From the NCBI GenBank assembly GCA_013407085.1, contig JACCGJ010014506.1, positions 46,665 to 110,664 on the forward strand: a DNA stretch of 64,000 nucleotides, given 5' to 3'. The position numbers and the translations under genes are program-made. Source of the stretch: Atriophallophorus winterbourni. Lineage: Eukaryota; Platyhelminthes; Trematoda; Plagiorchiida; Microphallidae. This document shows positions 48,301-60,801 of the stretch, piece by piece (position 1 is the first letter of the stretch; each line of letters starts with the position of its first letter). Below the pieces are notes generated by a model that was not told the DNA's origin, did not search any database, and was given only the letters and a program-made list of their open reading frames with translations.

Positions 48301-49385
48301 ATGTAAACCACTCCTCTCATGGTTATGCGATTACCTCTCAGATCGCCACACCCGATTTAAAGTAAACGGAGTGCTATCCCCAATGTCCGAAACCACCAAC
48401 GGAGTCCCACAAGGATCCATGCTATGCCCGCTTCTCTTTCTATTATACATAAAAGATTTACCCCACTCACGTTATCACAAACGGTCCTGTTCGCGGATGA
48501 TATGAAAGTTTGGACGCCAATCTTTTCTGCAAATGATTGTGAGAAACTGCAAACGGATATGGACAACGTGTCAAATTGTGCAGCTATGAATGATTTAACT
48601 TTTAACACACGGAAAATAAAGATGCACCTATCTTGGATAGAATGTTACATGAACATATCGATCGGGAACTGAAAGCTTGACATGGAGATCGTTGGAAAGA
48701 TATATTAGAGTGTGGATCAGTGGAAACCTGAAGAGAACGGTTCACTGCCAAAATATATATCGACAGGTCTACAGATTGTTAAGTATCTTTGGTCGAATAA
48801 TAGGAAGAATCTTGCTGGATAATAAACGTCTACGTTCGCCCGACAATGGTGTATGCCGTAGAGATCTGGGTTCCTTGTCTGCGAAACGATATTGCTCTCT
48901 TTGATCTAATCTATCACAGAGCGACAAAGTTAATGAAGGGTTTTCGCAATGTTCCGTACACCGAGAGATACCGACGTCTGGTTCTATTTGACTTTGGTCA
49001 AATTAAGATTCGACGCGATATTATGCTGACCTATATCATTGTGCCTACCGAAGGACTTCCACTACAACACTCGCTTGAAGTGTGTGATGCGAACGTGACA
49101 TGCGGGCACACCTTATCCATTTACGTCCCAAGTTCCAGTATTGATTATCAGCGCCATTCTTCTTTGGATATCACTATTCCAACGTGTGGTGGACTGTCCA
49201 TGCACGGAAAAGTTTAGAGCGAAATTCGACATACACATGCAAAAGTAGATAATTCGTGAGCCTCACATTTGATATTCTGTATTCATGGTATACTACTATT
49301 TTTTCACATTTTCATTCGCACTGTATTCCTGTGGTGTTGTAAATTATTAACTTTTTAACCATCAATCCATCAATTCTTCTATCCT
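45390..49385 (+). mobile_element. Long CR1-like LINE, interrupted by another LINE
   Basis: From left: a possible ORF1 end (IKLLGVPEDAANENSQEKSE near 45505-45575), a foreign insert at 45622-46285, then ORF2. In ORF2 the endonuclease runs from about 46600 (NKLAELTDIIANIETWY) through 46857-47231. The RT is at about 47860-48680 (GVPQGSMLCPLLFLLYIKDL in pieces, FADDMKVW intact), and the C-terminal domain is at 48846-49217. It ends with attaactttttaaccatcaa and related repeats near 49380. Frameshifts are many, so no full protein is made. The 5' limit is uncertain and may lie near 44600. Confidence 0.72.
45622..46285 (+). mobile_element. Zinc-finger LINE copy Z2, 3' part
   Basis: The plus strand encodes LYGSETWTTHARHGRELNAF, then ILRQRCLLCVGHS, GRPHLRYKDF and SLDRSLWRHFVKCRLQAGEQ with stops. 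It ends in a gtcgacatcgaccga element as in copy Z1. It appears inserted in the CR1 element; acttttgg (left) and acttttag (right) could be a diverged target duplication. Confidence 0.65.
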
Positions 49386-49389
49386 TTGA

Positions 49390-50560
49390 CAATTGTAAGA
49401 GAATATCAGGAATGCTTGTAAGCAAACTTAATTTTTAGACAATGGTGGTCCTTAGAAAACGAGATCAACTACTCCTTGAACAATATATTTGTTCCAATAA
49501 GGATAGGTATACTTGTATTTAAACTAAGGTTGTAAGTTATATTTCGCAGCAAATGCAATTAAACTACTAATTTTCTTCATTTTAAATAATAAAAATATAG
49601 ATTTTTGCGATTCTTGGCTACAAATTGGAGCATAGGTTTTAGCTTATCCGAATTCTGACAACAAAAATTATGAACAAGTTGTTCTGGAGGATTCCATGAA
49701 GATCACTCAGCGGTCAGCTAGTATATATCTGCCTTCCAACAATAAGTAGAGATTTCTCTCGCTAGAAGTCGTTAAAAATCTAAACGTTCTTGGGCTAAAT
49801 GTATACAAGAGTTTGATGAGTACCCAAGGTCTCAGACAGAAGTATTTTGCATTCGGAAGATTTTTCATATGCTTGCAAAGTAACAACAACAGTACGACGC
49901 ACCGAAATTCAGTGGTTTAGTCATTGATCGCTCTTATCCGTTAAGTAAAAAATGTTTTTAACGTTCTGAAACTCTACAAAAAATATTGATTTTAATCATA
50001 TTCACTCTTGCTAATCGTAAGATTAAGGGATAATTTTGTAGCTTGTGAAAAGGAAGTTTACTCAGTTCGAATCTCTTCTTACTGATGATGATGAGTTCAC
50101 AAGTTTAGCTGTCCCATTCATGAAAAAATATAATTGGTAAAAGCAATGTTATTTTAATTGATATCGAAACTAGTGTTTGTAACTATTCCGTAGTGAAATG
50201 GTAGTGAACCACTCAAATCCTATCATTGAAATTGCGTACGAAAATTCAATAATATGATTTGAGAGCAGACTATATTTTTGTCGGCCTCTTCTATCGACAA
50301 CATTGTATCCATGGTGAAAATTATTATCAATTTAATGTTATTTCAGCACCGCACTATTATCATTAACTTTCGGCATTGAAAGATTTACATCACCCTCACA
50401 AAATATTTAAATTCCAAACATATTGTAAAAGATACTTTGAAAAAACTGGCTGGTTTTTAGCAAAATTCCAAAATAAATCAAGATTGGCGAATCAGTAAAA
50501 ACATTTTCTGGGTAAATTTGACTGAAACCTGAGCAAGTGACCTTGGGAGGTTTGTATCTG
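49390..50560. other. No gene recognised
   Basis: AT-rich, with short open frames only; none matches a known family by eye. Confidence 0.3.
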
Positions 50561-50567
50561 TTTAAAA

Positions 50568-50777
50568 TCATGAACTCATAGAGAAAACCTCATATATTTT
50601 TGCCGTTCTACATATAAGTTTTCCATTCATTATGAAAATGTTGTGGTTAGACTTTATGCCTTGAAAATTTACGATATCTTGCAAAACCCATGAATGGATG
50701 CTAGTGAGGAAAACTATATTGTGCCTGTCTGATTTCATTAGATCTTTCATGTTTTCATCGGCGAAATTAGTAGGTGA
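50568..50777 (-). other. Candidate exon, unrecognised protein
   Basis: On the minus strand a strong acceptor (tttatttttatttttattaag) precedes an open frame starting SPTNFADENMKDLMKSDRHN. It runs either to a weak GTTTTC donor at 50588-50583 or to a TGA at 50568. Composition looks protein-like. No domain is recognised. Confidence 0.2.
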
Positions 50778-51339
50778 CTTAATAAAAATAAAAATAAATC
50801 GTATCAAAGGGAACGAAATAATTGGCGTTTTCTCACTGAGTATGGAGCTAATCACTAGCGGTCATTCACTGGTATAGTCTAATTAGCGATGTAGGCTTTA
50901 ATGCAGGAAATATTTTTCAAGCCACAGAAATATAACTTTTGTTACAAACTCAGCAAAAAGCTTATACCACACAGTTTCCTCGTAATTATCCAAAATGGTC
51001 TGGACCACGACTGTGGTAAATGTTTTCCAAATTTTCTTCCTAATTTAATATAACAGTTTTCGTAGAAAAATTAGGAGTTGCATAAACTCAATCAAGAGCA
51101 ATTAAAATTTTGTATTGAAGCGCCAATAGTGAAGAGTGCTCGGACGGAGAATATCAAGATATCTGAATATATGCACACTCAATGATTGCACTTTAGGCGC
51201 TTAAAATGAATAATAAAATAAAAAAATGAATTTTGCTGTTCGATTCTCTGCAATTATACTGCACAGCAAGTTTGTGAATGCCGTCAACTATGAGAGATAG
51301 TAAAGATCAACAATACTGAAAATTGTCAATACTCTTCTC

Positions 51340-51410
51340 ATATAATGATGGCAAACAGCCAGACACTGATTGTGGCGTGTAAGTGCGAGAGATATGAGCG
51401 CCAAATTAGT
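51340..51410 (+). repeat. Degenerate hammerhead-repeat fragment
   Basis: atgatggcaaacagccagacactgattgtggcgtgtaagtgcg aligns with the ribozyme part of the 241-bp family, but GAAAC is GACAC and the first C of the core is lost. Confidence 0.5.
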
Positions 51411-51468
51411 AACCTCTATATTATTTTGAAAACTTAAATGCTGACAAATTCGTAACAACTTTTATAAC

Positions 51469-51534
51469 CTTTCATATCTTTGCAAATGATCCTTTTATAG
51501 CCGAAACCTCGCCTTTCTTTTGAGTAAAAATCGT
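51469..51534 (-). other. Candidate small exon (part of a GRAM-like domain)
   Basis: On the minus strand a 66-base segment lies between ggcag and GTTATA and reads DFYSKERRGFGYKRIICKDM. The ICKDM end recalls the I-x-CKD-hydrophobic-R strand of myotubularin-family GRAM domains. It could follow the candidate exon at 52510-52726. Evidence is weak. Confidence 0.2.
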
Positions 51535-52141
51535 CTGCCGGGCATATATGGAGCAAAATACGTTAATCATTTTTAACCCCAGACAGAAATATAATTACCA
51601 CGAATTAATGTGTGAAGCCAGGTTTTCTGAACCTAGCCGTTTGAATAAACAGCTTAGTATGGTGAAATTAAAATGTGTGAAGAGAAAATGGAGAAACACA
51701 GATATTAGATTATACAGTGCAAAATGAATACGACGTTCATTGATTATTTGAGTAAAGGTAAGTGATAAATTCTTCGAGTAAAATAAACGCGAACAAAATA
51801 AAAATGCTTTCTGCAGTCTGAGTAAGACAAATTGGATTACATCTCAAGGTTGTGATCATTGAAGAAAAATAAAACGGGAAAATCACTGCACAGCATTCTT
51901 ACATAAAATGTCTCGACTAATAATTGGCTCATCAATTAATTATAGCCCTGCGATAACTGAACTTGGCTGAGATGAGCCGTATCGGTTGATCCAAGAAAGA
52001 TTTTACTACAAACAGCTAACGCTTTCTAATCATTTTACCTAAAAACAGGAACAGATTTGTCAACATAACTCAACTTACAAATACGAAGCAATTTAGTCCA
52101 AAAATATTAACAAATTATCTTTGTCATGGGTCTCATTGATT

Positions 52142-52470
52142 GTTATTGTTTCTGGCCTCCTTCGTTCGATGTCGACCAGGGAAGCACATCACAATCGCAT
52201 GAATTTTCAAGTTCTACAGCTTTATAACATGTCTGAAATATGAGCGTTCAATAGCAAGTTATTCGAAACTCGCGGGGTCAATGGTAATAGCTTTCATATC
52301 TTTTTTGTAAACGTCTTTGTACCGCAAGTGCAGTCTGTCCAATAGTCGACTTCTTGATTGCAACTCACCATAGAGTAGATCTTTCGGAATACGACCACTT
52401 TTATTCTGTAGACGTGGCCAAGCCACCGCAGGCGGCACGTTCAAACCACCGGGCACAAGCCGACTCATTT
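52142..52470 (-). mobile_element. Zinc-finger LINE copy Z3, 3' part
   Basis: The minus strand encodes fragments SGRIPKDLLYGELQSRSRLL, LHLRYKDVYKKDMKAI and IDPASFE. It ends in gtcgacatcgaacgaagg, the 3' signature of this LINE family. Confidence 0.65.
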
Positions 52471-52519
52471 TCGAAGGCACATCTGGTATACCAATCGGTT
52501 ATGATCATTCCAAACTCAC

Positions 52520-52726
52520 TGTAGTGAAAGACCCAATTTAGAAATAATTTTCAAACACGTTAAATCAACCAATTCTACTTTGGCAACCACATTCAACAAC
52601 TTTATGCATGACAGTTCAGCAGATGTTGGGATGAATATTAATCTACAGTTCGTCAGCACTAGTTTCGCACCTCTGATAACCTCTTCGCCAGGAAGATATT
52701 GCAACAAAACGCTTATTGCATAAAAT
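52520..52726 (-). other. Candidate exon with GRAM-like sequence
   Basis: An acceptor with a T-rich tract (ttgttttttatgtcgtattag) opens a minus-strand frame reading ISVLQYLPGEEVIRGAKLVL, then TNCRLIFIP. This is the LPGE...L..TN.RLIF pattern of PH-GRAM domains (myotubularin-related proteins). A consensus GTGAGT donor follows at 52519-52514; an earlier GTCTTT donor at 52532-52527 would join in frame to 51534. Flanking exons are not established. Confidence 0.3.
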
Positions 52727-52994
52727 CTAATACGACATAAAAAACAAGATAAGTCACAAACTTGAACGTTTCACAAAAATTATTGTTATTAAAACACTGT
52801 AGGTATTAGAGCCCGGATCTATCAGAAGCGCTACTGTTACTGAACGTGCACCGATCGAGATACTGACAGTTTGCAGAAGCCAAGGAAAATGATATGAAAT
52901 ATTTCCGCATGCAGATCAGCATTAGTGGCAAACAAATTTAGCACGGTTACCTGTGCAAACCAGAACTGATGCATGGTTGCACAACCGTCAATGA

Positions 52995-54340
52995 TTAAAA
53001 CATTGTTGTTGGCCTCGTTCGGTCGATGTCGACCATCGATGTACATCACAATCTCATGAATTTTCATGTTCTACAGCTTTTAGAATGACTAAACAGTCCG
53101 ATTCGGGAGGAACAATCTCTCCAGCAGCGCTTGAAATGATAGGCAGAACACGGTTCTAAGGCGCCAGTTGCACGCCGGCGGCGTGATCTGCGTTCAGCAG
53201 CATAACACCTGTATCTGCTGCTCCCCAGCTTGCAGACGACACTTTACACAATGCCTCCAAAGTGAGCGGTCAAGTGAAAGTTCTTCCCAACTCGCAGGGT
53301 CAATGTCAAGAGCTTCCATATCTCTTTTTTTGACGTCTTTGTACCGCAAGTGCGGTCTGCCTAATGGTCGACTTCCTAATTGCAACTTACCTTAGAGTAG
53401 ATCTTTAGAAATACGACCATTTTCCATTCTATAGAAATGGCCAACACACCGCAGGCGGCGCTGTCGCAGTATGTTGAGCATGCTCTATAGACCAGCTTTT
53501 GATAACACTTCGGCATTAGTCATTTTTTCCGTCAACGATATGTTTAAGATACGACGGATGCTTCGTAGATGGAAAGCATTCAGCTTCCGTCCATGCCTTG
53601 CGTGGGTGGTCCATGTTTCACTGCCGTGCAGTAAAGCATTTAGTACGCACGCGCAGTATACATAATCTTTGAATTTACAGTCAACTTGCGGTTACCCCAA
53701 ACAAGAGATTTTAATCGGGACAAAATGACGGTTGTTCTGCCAATCCGCTTATCATTCTCCACGTCTTGCGAGAGGTTATCTGCAATGGTTGAACCAAGAT
53801 ATGTGAAATGATGAACTGGTTCAAGCTGACGGTTACCAATAGTGAGGATTCGGGGTGATACAATCCATTAACCAAGTACTTTGGTCTTGCTCGTGCTGAC
53901 TGTTAACCCAAATTCTTCGCATGCCGACGAAAAACAGTCCATTAGCGACTAAAGTTTCTCTTGGGAATGAGCAATTAAGGCTGCATCGCCGGCAAACAGC
54001 AGTTCACGGATTAGCACATCCCATGCCTAGGTTTGGGCTCTCAACCGATTGAGGTTAAAAAGCTTGCCATCATTTTACATGCGTACTGTACTCGTGATAA
54101 AAACGTGCTTCAGAAGCACAGCAAAGAATATACCGAACAGCGTGAGAGCAAGAACACTCCCTTGTTTGGCATCTCGGCAAATTGCAAATTCTGAACTGAA
54201 ACAATTAAAATGGACTGAGCTACTCATGCCTGAGTGGAACCAAATAACGATTTTGTCCATTGTTCTGGGACCGCTGACGTGTCGAATGCCTTCGTTGAAT
54301 CAATAAAAACTGCGTATAATGACATACGCTGATCAATCAT
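52995..54340 (-). mobile_element. Zinc-finger LINE copy Z4
   Basis: This degenerate copy reads from an RT start (LYAVFIDSTKAFDT near 54310) through HHFTYLGSTIADNL and LLHGSETWTTHARHGRKLNA to GRPHLRYKDVKKRDMEALDI (53350 region) and SLDRSLWRHC. It ends at the ggtcgacatcgaccga signature and a caa repeat. Many stops and frameshifts occur. It is the longest copy of this family in the window. Confidence 0.7.
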
Positions 54341-54526
54341 CAGATCAAAGACACTCCCTGCTGATGTAGTTGAGTACATTTGTTGAATCAATATGTAGTG
54401 GAAGAAAAGTAAGTCAGCGCTAAACAAAATACAACAAAAATGGAATAATCTCACTGAAAGTCCAGAAGAGCAAATGTCCAAATAAAGAACCAGGGAAGTC
54501 AAACTATAGCGAGATATATGTAATAG

Positions 54527-56213
54527 ATTGATCACTACAATAACGTCCCCATGAAGGTAGGAGAAAACCCGCAGGAGTGCAGTGGATAACGATTGGAATA
54601 ATTTCGTATATTTTGCGAACAACGTGGCATAGCAGTGTAATACATCGCCAAAATTTATTACATGGGAAATAATTTCATCTCTGCTCGGGGTACCATGAGC
54701 TTTTAGACGAGTAGTTACATCTGACAGCTGCGAGCGGCAAGAATCAACAAGAAGGTTGAACGAGTATAAAAAATAAATGCCCAGGATTATAAATAGAACC
54801 GCAGTAATTGTGAAAATCCAGCGGAATTCGCGACTTAAACCTAAATCAAGGGCCAAGAAGCGATTACCGTAGGTTTTTGAAATCGATCCATTAGCTGCCG
54901 TTAAATGTTGGCTCATCGGGTTGGACGTTGGGCTGGTGTCTACCGGCAGTACGCTTCCTTCGGCAGCGGTGTCTACCAGAAAACGTAAACATGTAGACTT
55001 ATCTTGGATAAAGAAAAGACGACTTAAACTCTTCGGGCGAACGACGAAAGTCGTCGTTAGGTGTCGGCCCGAGAGTTTCCAGCTGGCAATGTGTGATAGG
55101 TGCAAGGTTAAATGCAACGCTGCGCACCATCACCGTATTTCCGGTGGATCCAGCAAACGGCTGGCTGAGTGTGTCTACTCCAGAGTATTGGTATGGGGTG
55201 CGTGATCATGACTTGCGGTTGAGTGTGAGGTTTCGAACCTCATTGCGTAAAGCTGCAACCTCACCAAGTGGATGCGTATTGCTGATTTCCGCTGGATTAT
55301 CCGGTGATCGTGATCGTACTGTGGTTACTGATGAAATATGGGCATCTGGGTAAGAACGGATACATTCAGGGATGCTGTCCGACGTTTCCCCTAGTTGAGA
55401 TGCCAGAGTGCTTTTTGTAGCAACCAAGATGGCTTTAACGCACTCAGGTAATCGCTGGAGCCATAGTTCCTTTTATAAGGACTCGTCATTGTGCGATGAC
55501 AATAACGCGTCTCCATTAGTATGGTTGATGGATTTTGTTAGCAATTTCTAATTTGCCGAAAAGCTGCTGTAGCCTAGATCGTTCAGACGGGACTGTGCGG
55601 GGAATCACGACCTGTTTGACGCTACGGAAGCAGACATCTGTGGAGGCAGCTAGGACTGCGTCCCGTAAATGTAACAACAGATCAGCGGCGAGTTTCTGCG
55701 TTAAATGTAAAAACATGGTAGAGTCATCAACTATATGTTTAGCACTAAATTCAGATTATAAAAAATGAAACCAATACTCAGGGTCCTGTGGAATAGAACT
55801 GATTATAGTGATGACCGTCGAGGCCAGAATAACGTGTTTAAAATCTCTAATGATCAACAGGGTTAGTGAAAAATTGTTTAACTGCATATACAAGACAGGA
55901 ACAAATGATGCGAAAACCCACGATTATACGAGGTAAAAATTCACTGAAAAACACTGATGTAAAGAGGGAAAATTTGACGTACCGGAAATGATACAGTAAG
56001 GATTCGTGTATTCCGGCTCACAAATTTGTATTAGACTGACCACTACATTAATGTCCCCACGAAGTTATTAGAAAACGCACAGGAGAATGAAGATTTATCG
56101 CGGTAGCCAAATCGTGTACGAAAGTACAGCACAGCAATCACGGAACACGAGATATCGGCAATTATATCTAGGTCAAATGTTGTTAGGTACAGTAAAACAA
56201 AGTTGTTACAGAC
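54527..56213 (-). mobile_element. Deleted Ty3/gypsy element G1 (CsRn1-like): LTR, gag, protease, LTR
   Basis: Two related LTR-like segments (54527-54680 and 56035-56213) share cactacaataacgtcccc-type ends and a tgtaa start on the minus strand. Between them the minus strand carries gag. Its coiled region is at 55427-55206 (LASQLGETSDSIPE, later LGEVAALRNEVRNLTL). A CWIHRKYGDGAQRC finger-like motif follows near 55150. The protease is at about 55020-54800, with LRFLVDTAAEGSVLP as its active-site block. RT, RNase H and integrase are missing. The gag pattern recalls the CsRn1 group first described in a liver fluke. Confidence 0.65.
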
Positions 56214-56249
56214 ACCTAAGATTATCCTAGGGCCCAGGTGATCGAGCAC

Positions 56250-56451
56250 CCGTGATGATTGTACATTTTTTACTCTCGACGGTGATGCCTCACATTCAAT
56301 TCAGTTCAGTTTACACAGGACTGTATGTGGCTAACGAGCCAATCGAGCGTCCAGATTTCATTCGGTGTTATGCCACAGAAGAGCGTCCACCACTTCAAAC
56401 AATATCTTCACGAATATCTTCTGGTATGAGAGTAATCTGTAAAAGCAACAG
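56250..56451. other. Spacer between the two gypsy copies
   Basis: A plus-strand open frame crosses this spacer (56252-56515) and runs into the LTR. Its part before the LTR (IERPDFIRCYATEERPPLQT) is not recognised. Confidence 0.2.
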
Positions 56452-56632
56452 TGTAGTAGACCAGATTACTACAATAATGTCCCCAAGAACGTTGGAGAAA
56501 AGGCACAGGAGATGAAAGGATTATCGCGGTAGCCAAAACGTGTACAGAGCGTTTACAATGCACGCACGAACGAACGGAAGTTAATTGTTGTCAAGGTCAA
56601 TGTTTTGATAAGGAAAAACAAGCGGTGTTACA
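56452..56632 (-). repeat. Gypsy LTR, minus orientation
   Basis: On the minus strand it starts TGTAACACCGCTTG and ends near CTGGTCTACTACA. It contains ttggctaccgc and is flanked on its inner side by a purine tract. Confidence 0.75.
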
Positions 56633-57353
56633 CAGTTCCCCTCCAAAAAGTCTGGTCAGCGAGGACTTCTGATCGGGAGTTGCCAGTAGCGTGGCGCATG
56701 CGGGTGTCAGGTTACCCCGGCCAGGAACGTAGTCTCTCAGCAACCAGTCACATAGAAGTCAGCCAGGGCGCTCGGTCTGCGTGGGTCGATCTTCGGTGGT
56801 TCGAAAGTAGGATGTACGGCGAACCGATCAGGAATAAGCCAAGTAGCGTCTCACATGTGAGTGAACGTACTGCCGAGCCGCCTCACATGGAGTAAACAGC
56901 TGCTAGCGGGATTTTCCCGTTTGGCGTGGTCTTAGTATGAACCCAATTTGAGCAGAAAACAGGCGCATTCGTAGGCTTGACAACAAGAACCAGAAGCTTC
57001 AAAAACACAGTCCCTGCTCAGAATTTCCTGTGTCCCGAAGAAGGATGGTAAACGGCCGCGTCAGGAGAATCGGTTGGCGCGTCAATCTGGGCTGGTAAGG
57101 ACTTTGTGTGGCATGACAGGCGTGTTGGAATAATTGTGCTCTTGTTGGTGGTTAGGGCAACCGGGTAAGTTGGGGGCAAGCGTAGGTTGACCAGGAAGGG
57201 TGCGCGATTCGGTGGCATCAGCAGTAGGTGGGTGCGTACCTGAGGGAAGAAAGAAAAAGAAAACTTCCTGGTGCATGGGTTTAGTGCCACGACCGAGTGA
57301 TTAGAATGAGGTACGAAATAATGCACCCGTGTATGCCAAAAGATATGAAAGTA

Positions 57354-57650
57354 TTAACTATTCACAACAAAATCAGCGAATCGAACGGGTTGCCGTTTGG
57401 CACGTTTTGTTCCTGTAGTGGCCGGCTCTGGGTTAGCTGTAGGGACAGGAGGGGTAATGACCAGTGGTGCCGGGGTTGGCGTTGGGTCATTTGGGATAAC
57501 TTCCTCGTCCATGAAAGCCGGTTTGACTCTGTCGATTGAGACAGTGTCATGCTTGCCGACACGGTCAACGACGACCGTTTTGGGAGACCGCCGAATTACT
57601 CTGAACGGTCCAGTATAAGGAGGGTGAAGAGGATGCTTCACCATGTCATT
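57354..57650 (-). pseudogene. Gypsy integrase C-terminal end, frameshifted
   Basis: After the frameshift near 57655 the minus strand continues FFLRNDMVKHPLHPPYTGPF, then RVIRRSPKTVVVDRVGK and SIDRVKPAF. This is the usual integrase C-terminal beta-barrel, with a proline-rich end, stopping at 57354. Confidence 0.75.
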
Positions 57651-59158
57651 CCGGAGAAAAAACATGTGGACAATCAGCCAACTCCTTTGGGACATGTGAT
57701 GATTTGGCCTGAAGCCGCGGGGGTGACGGGCGAAAACGACCCATGTAATGGCGCAAGCGCGCCACGTAATCGCCGTAGGCGAAGGGGGATTGTTTGTGTG
57801 GGGCGACATACTCGCCAGGTAGAGCGATGGCGCGACCGTATGTCAATTCGGCTACGGTAGCCTGCAAAGGGGGTTTAAAGGTTGACCTCAAACCTAGGAG
57901 GACGATCGGTAGGACTTCGGTCCAGTCAATACCTCCATGCGCCATCAATGCCGCCTTGAGCTGCCTGTGCAACCTTTCAACCATCCCATTCGCCGCGCGG
58001 TGGTAAGCTGTAGTTCGGTGATGCTGGCAACCCAGAGTAGCTAGCAATTTACTGAAGGCACCATCGAAATGGGAACCTCGGTCCGTAGTGGCAATACCCG
58101 GACAACCGAACTGTGCCACCCAACGCTCGAAAAAGGCATGTGCAACTGTCTCGGAAGAGCAGTTGTGAAGTGGGATGGCCTCAGGCCACCTGGTGAAACG
58201 GTCGATTATCGTGAGGATATATATGTGGCCACGTGAATGGGGCAATGGGCCGACTAAGTCTACGTGTATGTGTGAGAAGCGCTCATCCGGTTCGACAAAA
58301 GTTCCTAATGGACTCTTGGTGTGTCGATGGATTTTCGTGAGCTGGCATTTACGACACGCTTTTGCCCAACTTCGAATATCCTTACTAGCTTTTGGCCAAA
58401 TAAATCGAGCCGTTATCATTTTAACACTGGCACGAATGCCAGGGTGGGAGAGATTGTGTAATCCCTCAAAAACGCGCCGCCTGAATGCAGATGGAATCAG
58501 GGGTCGGGGTGTGGTTTGTGAAACGTCGCACAGGATATCGCCCGAGCCGTCAGGCAAGGGTAAAAGTCTAATGTCAAGGGAAGTGGAGTCCCTGAGCTGT
58601 GCTGTTTCAGTGTCAGCAGCTTGCGCTGCGGCGATTTCACCGAGGTCGATAGAGGACGGCAACTCTACTACATTTATTCGAGAGAGTGCATCCGCGACCG
58701 GGTTTTGGGCACCTGCGATATGCTGTATGTCAGTCGTAAATTGACTGACAAAATCCAGGTGCCGCGTCTCTCTAGGAGAATATCGCTCTGATGACTTGCT
58801 GAACGAGAGGATGAGGGGCTTATGATCAGTAAACACTGCGAACTGTCTGCCCTCCAGGAAATGGCGGAAATGTTTAATTCCGAGGTAGATAGCCAAAAGT
58901 TCTCTACCGAACGTGCTATATCGGGTCTCTGCGGGCTGAAGCCGCTTAGAGAAGAACGATATAGGGAACCATGACCCGTCAACGTATTGTTGAAGCACCG
59001 CCCCCACTGCTTCGGCAGATGCGTCGGTAAATAATGACAGCGGGGCGTCAGGCCCATAGTGGTTAAGTGATTTGATGTTCGTTATGTGTGACTTTAACAA
59101 TATGAAAGCCGATTTGGCTTCTTCCGTTAGTAGTAATGTCTTCGCACTACCACGGAGC
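57646..59158 (-). CDS. Gypsy pol: RNase H and integrase
   Basis: The minus strand is open for over 480 codons. It starts in the RT/RNase H connection (RGSAKTLLLTEEAKSAF), followed by RNase H (PLSLFTDASAEAVGAVLQQ, AVFTDHKPLI, HIAGAQNPVADALSR). The integrase has a zinc-binding motif (HNLSHPGIRAS, then CRKCQ) and a complete D-D-E triad (HVDLVGPLP, TTDRGSHFDGAF, NGMVERLHRQLK). The N-terminal gag, protease and RT are absent from this copy. The frame breaks at an A6 run (57659-57664) and continues in the next frame. Confidence 0.85.
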
Positions 59159-59198
59159 AGAAGTCTTCGCTGACCAGACTTCTTGGAGGGGGGATGTG

Positions 59199-59381
59199 TA
59201 ACACCGCTTGTTTTACCTCATCAAAATATTGACCTTGACAAATATAACTTCCGTTCGTGCGTGCATCGTGACCGATCTGTACACGTTTTGGCTACCGCTA
59301 TATATTTTTTTCAGTCAACCTGCGTTTTCTCCTACTCTAGTGGGACATTATTGTAGTAATCTGGTCTACTACACAACCATA
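59199..59381 (+). repeat. Gypsy LTR, plus orientation, 130 bp before the LITAF-like gene
   Basis: It starts TGTAACACCGCTTG after the purine tract and ends gtctactaca. It contains ctatatattt (near 59300), a possible LTR TATA box. It reads toward the LITAF-like gene. Confidence 0.75.
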
Positions 59382-59512
59382 TTATTTTTATGTATTCAGT
59401 TATTCGTTCATGGTTCATAATAATTCAATGTTTACCGAACAAAACAGTTATTTTCAATAGTGGTGAAACAGATAACGCTGATATATTTGTATCATAATAT
59501 TTGTGTAACACA

Positions 59513-60416
<904 letters not shown>

Positions 60417-60558
60417 ACATTATACTCTCAAAATCCAAACCCCACAACATTGAAGTTGAACTGCAAAATGACACAAAATTGTTTATTTTTTATTATATTT
60501 GCGAAATAGAGTGGTAAACAAACGTTTTGCCTTAATTGATAGTTGGGTGGTTAAACTT

Positions 60559-60801
60559 TAGTCTACGGTAATTGAATATGTGTATTTTGTGATATATGTT
60601 TGTGTTATTCTCAATGTTGACAGTTGAATGGCTGTAAAAAAGTCCCGCGAGAATCAGATGCCAGACGCCGCCTGACAAGTGCACTCAGATGGTGATTGAA
60701 AGTATCGACGGGAGCTACTGAACAATCGACTGATTGTTTAATTTCTATGAGCTTGACCGTTATGTGGTAACTAGAGTTACCGTCGGTAGACAGAGGGTTA
60801 A
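60559..60801 (+). repeat. Dispersed repeat family C, copy 2
   Basis: The partner of 35997-36216. It contains the palindrome ggtaact-ag-agttacc and the block cagatgccagacgccgcctg. It lies just behind the LITAF-like gene. Confidence 0.65.

Larger units (their letters stand above)
56452..59381 (-). mobile_element. Ty3/gypsy element G2 bounded by inverted LTRs
   Basis: The left LTR (56452-56632) is in minus orientation with a purine tract (ttggaggggaactg on the minus strand) next to it, as for a 3' LTR. The pol part (RNase H, integrase) is also minus. The right LTR (59199-59381) has plus orientation and its own purine tract ttggaggggggatg just before it. About 80 per cent of bases match between the two LTRs by eye. 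The RT is cut off at about 59158, where the sequence switches to the inverted 3' end. Confidence 0.78.

Noticed and set aside
54224..55117. 297-codon minus-strand frame as one gene
   Set aside because: Its first part is gypsy gag/protease and its last part is RT of a different LINE (Z4); the middle crosses an LTR-like segment. It is a chance fusion of two elements.
57549..58744. Plus-strand frames of 103 and 189 codons
   Set aside because: They are antisense to the gypsy integrase and RNase H.
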